Assembly: GCA_037957365.1 (NCBI GenBank)
Contig: JARHVA010000315.1
Location: forward strand, 2,274,001-2,338,000
Direction of reading: 5' to 3'
DNA length: 64,000 nucleotides
Origin: Torreya grandis
Taxonomy: Eukaryota; Streptophyta; Pinopsida; Cupressales; Taxaceae
The translations under genes and the position numbers were made by a program. Positions 38,401-47,400 of the stretch are shown piece after piece (position 1 is the first letter of the stretch; each line of letters opens with the position of its first letter). The notes beneath the pieces were generated by a model, which worked only from the letters and a program-made list of their open reading frames with translations, searched no databases and was not told the origin of the DNA.

Positions 38401-41400
38401 TGCGCAATACCATTGTCAACCAAGTTGGAGTCTCTTTCTTCTATTTTGCATGCTACTTCATAGTGAAAATATAGTAGTATTCCATCCTCTATCAAATAAA
38501 TATCCTATATTTAATTAAGTGTGAAGACATTGAATTCCTTACAAAGTTCTTGAATAGATTTAAGGGGTTTCTTTAATTGAAGATGTACATTATGGGGGTA
38601 GTGGTTTGGTTGGGCTTCTAATAAGTCAAATTCTATGGCAAGGTGTAAGTAGGTTGATAAGGTTCAATTTACTCTCGAGTTTGGTCATGAATAGGTGATT
38701 TGTCATTGGTTTGTTTCTTAATTAAAAATTGTGGCATTTGTCAAGTTTTAGGCAAAGGATTGCTCTATTAACCTATAATACTTATGGAGAGCATTGATGC
38801 ATTACTCTAAAATGCAGGTTTAAGTAATTTTCAAAGAAACTTGCTAATCCTCCCTAATATTCTTCACATATTGCACGCATGTTTTGAAAACTGAAATGCT
38901 TCTTACTCATGTTTTTGATATTAGAGTACTTCATACCTAGATTTAATACTCTTCACATATTGCACACATGTTTTGGAAATTGAAATGCTTCTTTTTCTAT
39001 ATTTTTTTTCTTACACATTTGTTTCTAACACATTACTTCTTTTTATAGGCACTTTAGGTGGAAAGAGAATCAACAAATGCAACTACAAAATCAGGAGGAG
39101 AGGGGAAGGCTGAATCAACCACTATGTTAGTAGGAGGGCATCTTTTGTTGTAGCACTACCCCCATTGATTAAGCATGGCATATTGGATCTATGCGTTGTC
39201 ACAGAACAAGTCTACCTACCTGTAATGTCCCATTTTAACCCGCAGCACTGAGTGTGTGTTTTGTCTACAGTTAAAACCATAGTCACAAGGTTCGCCAAAT
39301 TTTTACCTAAAAATTTGGAATTCGGCGAACTTAATGCCCTTCACTAAAAATTCGCTTAAGTTTGCCCTGTTCGGCGAATTTCATGTTCGGACCCAACAGT
39401 ATATAAATAAAATAAACATCTAGTTTCTTATACTTTAAGTTATATTTTATTTATATACTTTCAGGGTGTTTGAGAGGGGTTTCGGACCACTAGGAGCTAT
39501 AATGCAAATTCTAAGTTTTGGAGGATCCTATCATATTTCAGAGTTAGTCAGATTCCAGGGTTTCAAGGTTTCAAACTTAGCCATATTTCAGGGTTTCAAG
39601 ATTTCAAGGAGACATCATAGGAGGTATGAACGCTGCATGAAGGGATGTATGCGTGATAGAATAGTATGAGAATATCTCTCGCAAAGTGCCACAAGCCGAT
39701 CCCACCCCATTCCCAGTGCACCCCTTAAGGCATGCACTCTGTGAGATTCAATGCACCAATGAGCCCTTGTGAGAGAAAGTGTCAATAAATGAGATTGTGC
39801 CCACAAGTGGTCTCAACACTAGGGGAGAGTAGCCGAGTGGTTTAAAACGGCACAAGAAGACATTGTTAGCATGGATCCCCATTTATGGCGGCAGACGTAT
39901 GGTTCTTCTACTCCAAAGTTACAAAATCTTGCCGTGCGTGTCCACAGTCAATGTGCCAGTGCTTCTGCATGCGAAAGAAATTGGAGCACGCATGATTTGA
40001 TCCATACTAATAAGAGAAACCGACTAGGGGCCAAAAAGTTGTCAGATCTTGTGTTTGTTCATAGCAATTTAAGATTGCTTGAGCACAATCTTGCAAAAGA
40101 AGATGACAATCTTCATCTTGGAGAACCATCTTTTGAAGGAGTTGAGAAAAATATAGATAGTGTTGATGAGCTGGATGGAGGATTCGTTGATGGTGCTAGT
40201 GCTAGTGCTAGTTTTGATTTTGAAGTTGGGTTTGATGTTGCAAATGTTTGAAACTTAAGTTCTATATCAATTTTGAGCTTAGGCTCTAACCTATGAATAT
40301 TTTGATATCTTTTAATGTAATTCAAGTTTGAAATTCTTATGTTTATTTTTATTTTATTTATTTATTTACAATTATTTTTAATTTTTATTGGATTTCTTTT
40401 TGACTTTTTTTTTAAATATTTTTTATGTTTTTATATAAGTCGAACTTAATGGCGATTTTTTTTTCGAACTTTATCTATTGGCGAACTTGAATCGAATTTT
40501 ATCCTTCTCGAACTCGAACTCGAATCCAAACCTTGTGACTATGGTTAAAACAAAAGATTGATTCTATCAATCAAAGTAAAGCAGCTTAGTTTGTCTGCAA
40601 TTAGAATAAAATTAGTTGGGAGATTACTTCATAAAATAAGGCAGAGAGATTGTTTGTCTCGGTCAATTAGCATCAGAATTAGAGGGAGTTGTTCTTCAGT
40701 TAGCTGCCTACATTTGAAGAAGTCGATTATCAATTAGCTGCCGACATTTGAAGAAGTCGATTATCAGCTAACTGCCTACATTTAGGGAAATCAATTATCA
40801 ATTAGATGTCACCCTTTTATGGACTGACTTCCTATGATTTAGGATCACTAGGAGTTGGGCAGTAAAACAGTGCATAAGGTAGAAAGTAAATGTCTTTTTG
40901 AATATTAACAAAACCCAACTTCAGCCACAAAAAGGTGATGCTGCTATAGCAGCTTGCTTGGCGCTTGATGATGAAACCCTTCAGGGGTGAACCTAATCCT
41001 CTTGGGGATGACAACCCTCAGGGGAATACGTGGTGCAAGACATTTCAGATTTGCATAGAGACTCAAAAAACAGCAGAACAAACAATTGCATGGCTGCATG
41101 TGTGTTAAGGACATTTCAGAGTTCAGAATTGTATGTTACACATTTTTCCAGTGAGTGTATTAGTTTATATCCTCTCCATTTGCATGTATGTGTTTCACAA
41201 AAATAATTAAAAATTTATGTTGTTAGAGACTTTCTAGGTCTGATTATTTGTATTAATTTAGTTTAAGTCAGTTCGGTGGCATCAAAGTTGTGATCTTGCC
41301 AGCCTATAGAAAACACACCCAAAAAAAAACAGACTTTTGTATTGCATGTCAGAGAGTGACAGGGAAACAAGATATGAATTGAAGGAACAAAGGAAGCAAA

Positions 41401-44400
41401 AAATGGCACACGAGTATAGAGAGAGGAAGATGACAGAAGATGAAAGGGCGCATCTATCTCAAGATACTCTGATAGGAATTCATTGAGGACAAGAAGGAAT
41501 GGCAGAACTAATGGCACAAATTTTACACTTCCAAAGTAACATGTAAAATCCAGATCATACTATATTAATAAGGCATCTCAGAGAGAGAGAAGTTCAGCTT
41601 CGCATGACCAACCAACGGTCGGTCCAACAAGATTCCTTCAAAAACCCGCTAAACCCATGTTTATGCAAAAGAATGAAAAAACAGCCGCTGAGACAATTAC
41701 TCCAAGTGAGTTAGACACACTTTTTGTGGAGTATCAAGAGAAAGCAGAAGATTCCAAGGCTACAGTCATAGTTACCAAGTTCGGAAATCCGAATCCGTTC
41801 AAGAGGGCAAAAAAATCAAAAATCCAGAATTTTTGAAAAAAATCAGAAAAATCCAATCCGGAATATATACATTATATATATATGTGTGAGCATAGTTTTA
41901 TAAATATGCGCAATTGACAAATACAATAAAAAACATTAATAAAGTAATATAAAATGTTAATATTATATAATATCTATGGTTTTTGGGCATTTTTTCTGCA
42001 AAAAACCTCAAAAATTAAAAAATAAAAATAAAAGAAATGAAAAAAAATAGGGCCTGCCCAAACAAACTTATCCGGGCCAGCCAAAAAATCAGGATCCAAC
42101 AGGATTTTGTGCAAATCCGCCCAGATTTGGTAACTATGGCTACAGTAACTTTTGTTAACTATTTGGAGATCCTCCGGAAAAAAGCTCTGGGTGGCAGAAC
42201 CCATAGTAGCAGCTGAAATGATGAAAGGAGGGACCTACAACAAAATTTGAACAAATTAAATGCTCTTACCTTTGATGGCAGCAATAAAATATCTATCGGG
42301 CATGGTTGCAAAAGCTGTGGACCTACTTTACACTCTACCCTATGGTGGAGGAAGATGCCATTCAATTCGCCACAATGTATTTGGAGGGTGATGTCTATGA
42401 CTGGTGGCACCATGATTTGGTCACACAAGAGCATAGTCATGTATAATAATTTTGATGATTTCAGTCAGAGATTGTTGGACCGCTTTGAGCAAAAAGATGA
42501 GGACGTGTACTTCAAGGAGCTTGCCAAAATCAAACAGCAAACCTTAATCGATTTATATGTTGTTGAATTTCAATGAGTTGCAGTTATGGTACTTGATTTA
42601 TCAGAAAAGAGAATCACTTTTCTCTTTATCGCAGGTTTATTTGAGACCCTCAAAGGCCCAGTTGTTGCAGTTATGGTACTTGATTTATCAGAAAAGAGAA
42701 TCACTTTTCTCTTTATCGCAGGTTTATTTGAGACCCTCAAAGGCCCAGTTAAGAGCTTTGCACCCAATCATTGCAAGAGGCTATTAGGAGGGCTTTGACA
42801 CTTGAACCATTTGTACTTGGAAGATGCCATTCAATTCACCACAATGCATTTGGAGGGTGTTGTCTATGACTAGTGGCACCATGATTTGGTCACACAAGGG
42901 CATAGTCATGTATAATAATTTTGATGATTTCAGTCAGAGATTGTTGGACCGCTTTGAGCAAAAGGATGAGGACGAGTCCTTCAAGGAGCTTGCCAAAATC
43001 AAACAGCAAACCTCAATGGATTTATATGTTGTTGAATTTCAATGAGTTGCAGTTATGGTACTTGATTTATCAGAAAAGAGAATCACTTTTCTCTTTATCG
43101 CAGGTTTATTTGAGACCCTCAAAGGTCTAGTCAAGGGCTTTGCACCCCATCACTGCAAGAGGCTATTAAGAGGGCCTTGACACTTGAACCATTTGTACTA
43201 GGTAGCAAATTTTCATCTCAACGTAAAGCACCTACTACAAGACAACAAAAGGGTAATTTTTAGGAAAGAGGATTTAACTCATACCCTCAAAGAGCTACAC
43301 CTCAGCCCATTGTAGCACAAAAGGTTGATGAGCAAACTAGAAATGAGCTCAGAAGATAGAAGTTGTGTTTTTCATGTAAAGAGCCTTGGGAGCCAAGTTA
43401 TAGATGTTTGGGCAAGGGCCAAGTCCATTACATTGACGTAATTTTTAATGAAGAGATTGGTTATGAGACCAATAAATCAGAACAACATGCAACAGAAGAA
43501 CTGATTGTAGGGCATGAGCTTGAGCAACTGGTAGGAGATAATACTGGCACTAAAGAAGGAACACTTGCAGCACCTTCGGAAGCACCACGGTATCACCCAT
43601 TATGAATTCGTGGGGAGTTATTTGAACAGCGGATTACTCTGCTTGTTGATAGTGGGGCCACCCAAAATTTATTGATGAAGGCCTTGCGGTTAAGAGGAGC
43701 TTGAAGGTGAACTTCTTAGGGTTCAATGGCATTGCCACTGATGGTTTCACTATCCTATGCACCAAGGTAATTCGACAGCTCAAGTTATCCTTTGAAGATT
43801 ATAATGTATGTGATGATTTCTATGTTGTCGGACTAGGGGAAGCACACATGGTTCTAGGTATACAGTGGTTGCATTCCCTTGGAAAATCTCCCAAAATTAT
43901 CAGTCCATGGAGCTGAAGTTATATTTTCAAGGGAAGGACAAGGTACTTAGGGGCATCTCTCATGGGTCACCTTGTGTGGTCACAACTAATGGTATGGAAA
44001 GGACTTTCTGCAAGGGACGGTTCTCATGGGCCAGTTGCTTTGTAATAAAAGGCAAGCCTACCACTTCACCTTCAGGTAAGCACCACACTTATCATGCTCA
44101 CATTCAAACTATTTTGGATAAGCATAGTATTGTGTTCAGTGATGTGCTTCCAGGGCTACCACCGGATAGGGGACTCCAACACATCATAGAGTTGGAGCAG
44201 GGTTCTAAGCCCATCATGATAACGGATAACCCCTTATCGCCATTCACGGATATATAGAGAGAGAAAATAGAAAAGGGACTTGGCCAGCATGTTGCACCAT
44301 CAGTTGATTTGCCACCCTTGGATGATAAGGGGAAACTTGTACTGGTTCCAGAGGCCATCATTGCCATACGAGAGAAGAAATTGAGGGACAAGACTGTCGC

Positions 44401-47400
44401 AAAGTACTTAATCCGTTGGAAGAACCTCCCACCGAAGATGCCACTTGGGAGAGATCTTCAAACATATAGCAATGCATTGCTTGTGGGCAAGCAATTCCGG
44501 GAAGGATGGATTTGTAATGTCCCCTTTTAACCTGCAGCACTAAGTGCTTTGTCTACAATTAGAATAAAAGATTGAGTCTTTCAATCAAAATAAAGCAGCT
44601 TAGTTTGTCTATAGTTAAAATAAAATTAGTTGGGAGATTCCTCCATAAAATATGACGGAGAGAAATTGTTTGTCTCAATCAGTATCACAATTAGAGAGAG
44701 TTGTTGAGTTAGCTACCTGCGTTTGAGGAAATTAATTATCAATTAGCTGCCACCCTTTTATGGACTGACTTCCTATGATTTAGGAACGTTGGCAGCTGGG
44801 CTATAAAACAATGCATAAGGTAGAAAGAAAATATCCTTTTGAATATTAACAAAACCCAACTTCCACGACAGGAGGGCGATACTGCTACAGCAGCTTGCTT
44901 GGCTCTTGACGATGAAACCCTTCAGTTGTAAACCTGATCCTCTTGGGGACGACAACCCTCAGGAGAATATGTGGTGCAAGACATTTCAGATTTGCACAGA
45001 GACTCAAGGAACAGCAGAACGAACAATTGCATAGTTGCATGCGTGTTAAGGACATTTCAGAGTTCAAAACTGTATGTTGGGAATTTTCCTAGTGAATTGC
45101 ATTAGTTTAGTTGCTCTCCATTTGCTTGTATGTGTTTCATGAAAATAATCAAAAGTCTCTATTGTTACAGACTTTTTAGGTCTGATTATTTATATGCATT
45201 TATTATAAAACTTTTCACCACCAATTTGGGATTAAATTTTGAATGAATAAATATTTTAAAGTTGTAAAAGCAATTCCAAGATGTGTTGAAGAGGTGTATC
45301 CAACTTAGGGTAGTGAGGCATGTAAAAAGTTTAAAAGATGCATTTGAACAGGTTTTTTTGGGGATTATGAAGCCACAAAGTAGGAGAGGGGAAGGCCAAG
45401 AAAGCAAACATACTAGCGTAAGAAATTTAATCAAGTTTCCACACATAGGTTTAGAATTTGTTTGATAAAGGTAGACCATGATTTAAACTTAAGCATTATC
45501 TGTAGTTTCTAAGCTTTTTTTTTTACTCGTCTCCATATGGATAGCAAGGGTTGAAAAGTAAATTGTGGGAACAAATATCCAAAAAAGCAATGTTTAAATT
45601 CAAAGGTTTACCCTACTTATCACGGAATGTTGTTTTGACATCTGGTTGTCTATTCAGCATTGCCACTAAGCTAAGGGAGGTAATAATCAAAGAATACATA
45701 TTCTATATAAATTTGCATATGTTTTATTAAAGACACTAAGATTTTTAATTGTCTCTCATAATTTTCCCAGTCATTGAATACAATCTTTATATAAAATGAC
45801 TGTCCAAATCAAAACATAGATATGATCATCAAACCATCAAATTTGGTCTTCAGCAAAAAATGAAAATAAGGTCATACAACCATCAAATTAAGACCCTGGC
45901 CAGAAAGGGCGATGTACTAAGCATCCTAGTTCCCATGAGGTCTTATTAGGTTAACTAGAATTTGATACGACCATAAAAATACAAAGACAATAAAATTGGA
46001 AAAAGGGAAAACTTAGGAATACAATTTTAAGAAAAAAGTAAAGCCTAGAATGAGCATCAAGAAAACCACTAGGAAAAATGGAAATGAAGTACCTGGGATA
46101 CTGTGAAGATCTCGTCTACATTGAGGTCATCTCCAAAGATACAGTCATGCTTTACTGCAACCCAAACACAAAAATTACTTCCAGAAGCCTTCTCACTAAT
46201 TTTAAGGACTGTCAAATCCATGTGTCTCTCATTACTTCCTTGGGATTGTCCTTTCACTCTGGTAATTCCATGCCAATAGAAGCATTCAATATATTTAGTA
46301 AAGTGCAGAAAATTTCATCTTACCAAAGTCGACACCCCATTCAGCATACTGATGGTAGAGAGAGCGCAGGAAAACCCTGCCTGCCTCCATCTGTGTATTG
46401 ACACTCATGAAGCACTTTGGCATCCAACCGCATCTATGCCACACCAATGCAATATCTCTTGCTCTCCATATCCGCCCATTCTCTTCGTAAGGTACTCCCT
46501 GCACACAACAATATCATCATTTTTGCTTCAAAAATCAAAATTCAAGTTAAAACTACTTACTACCTAACTAAGGCCCAGGGCTGCTGCTCTAGTTTAACGG
46601 CCAAGTGGCCTGGTAAGAGCTGCTAAAGGCAAAAGTAATTTTCACCATCAAACTAGACACAAATTTGATGTAATATACTCCCTTGTGGAACCCAATTTGA
46701 TGTATGAAACCTCCCTGTGAACCCCGTTTGGGAAAGGATGTTTTTGTACCCTGGGTTTTGACCTTTATGAATAAATTCAAGAATATACATCAACTTCTCT
46801 CCTGATGTAGAACCCAAACGTTGAGTTTTCTAGTCTCTTTTTGGCACATAACTATTCCACAAAAAATTCTATTAATACTTCAACTTGGCAATCCATTGTC
46901 ATTTGGGTAAAACAATAAATCCTGGGCAAAATAGGACGTAGTGACCAACTTTGACGAGTTTTGGAAAGTAGCTGCTAAATCTTGATAGTTATTTTTCCAG
47001 ATGATAACTGCTGGGTAAAGCTTCTTTTTTAAACAATTCTTATCTACTCTACCTTTACGTTAAAGCTTAGCAATACTAATAAAAAAATTATAAACAACAT
47101 TTGACATGAAAATATTAGTAAAAAGTCTTTTGGAAAACTTGTGTAAGTTTTTTTATCTCGCAGATTAAATAAACACTTACACAGTTTTTCCAGAAGAATT
47201 TTACTTACATTATGAACTGTGAAGGCATCAGATTTTCAAAAAAATAGAATTCCTATCATTGGACCTGCAGCATTTAAAACAATGCACCTGTTTACCTGTT
47301 TTTGGCTATCTACAAATCCTTGATTGCTACCTATTGATGGAAGAACAAGGGTATTAAATACTCGAGGCAGCTCATGAGGGGGAAAAGTGATCAGTGGTGC

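Larger units (their letters stand above)
39221..41260 (+). repeat. 5' LTR of the chromovirus (split by a hAT)
   Basis: Matches the 3' LTR from TGTAATGTCCC through GGTCTGATTATTT. It is interrupted by the hAT at 39278-40543. It contains about three units of a 40-bp block (ATTAGCTGCC.ACATTTG, near 40,700-40,810), where the 3' LTR has about one. The 3' end is approximate; a CA occurs at 41269-41270. Confidence 0.85.
39221..45198 (+). mobile_element. Ty3/gypsy chromovirus, internally deleted, two hAT insertions
   Basis: Two LTRs begin TGTAATGTCCC (39221 and 44513) and end with related sequence near 41,260 and 45,198. A primer-binding-like TGGCATCAAAG lies at 41,277. Between them: gag (with duplications), a zinc-knuckle remnant, protease, the first residues of RT, and a chromodomain that runs into the 3' LTR. 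The RT, RNase H and integrase core is missing. hAT elements interrupt the 5' LTR and the gag leader. I saw no clear target duplication. A chromodomain at the end of the integrase marks the chromovirus branch. Confidence 0.88.
23115..46092 (-). other. APSE intron 5, 22,979 bp, filled with nested transposable elements
   Basis: Donor GTACTT at 46092 and acceptor TTTACCCTCAG ending at 23114. Contents in plus-strand order: unassigned DNA (to about 24,250), a LINE (about 24,250-37,140) with two hAT insertions, a foldback (37,381-37,523), unassigned DNA, a chromovirus (39,221-45,198) with two hAT insertions, and unassigned DNA. The LINE and chromovirus lie antisense to the gene. Confidence 0.85.

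Noticed and set aside
39826..39860. GGGAGAGTAGCCGAGTGGTTT, resembling a tRNA-Ser/Leu 5' end
   Set aside because: Only an A-box-like stretch; no anticodon arm or B box follows, and it lies inside a hAT element.
46590..46630. AAGTGGCCTGGTAAGAGC, A-box-like, in APSE intron 3
   Set aside because: No matching B box or T-arm; not supportable as a tRNA or SINE.
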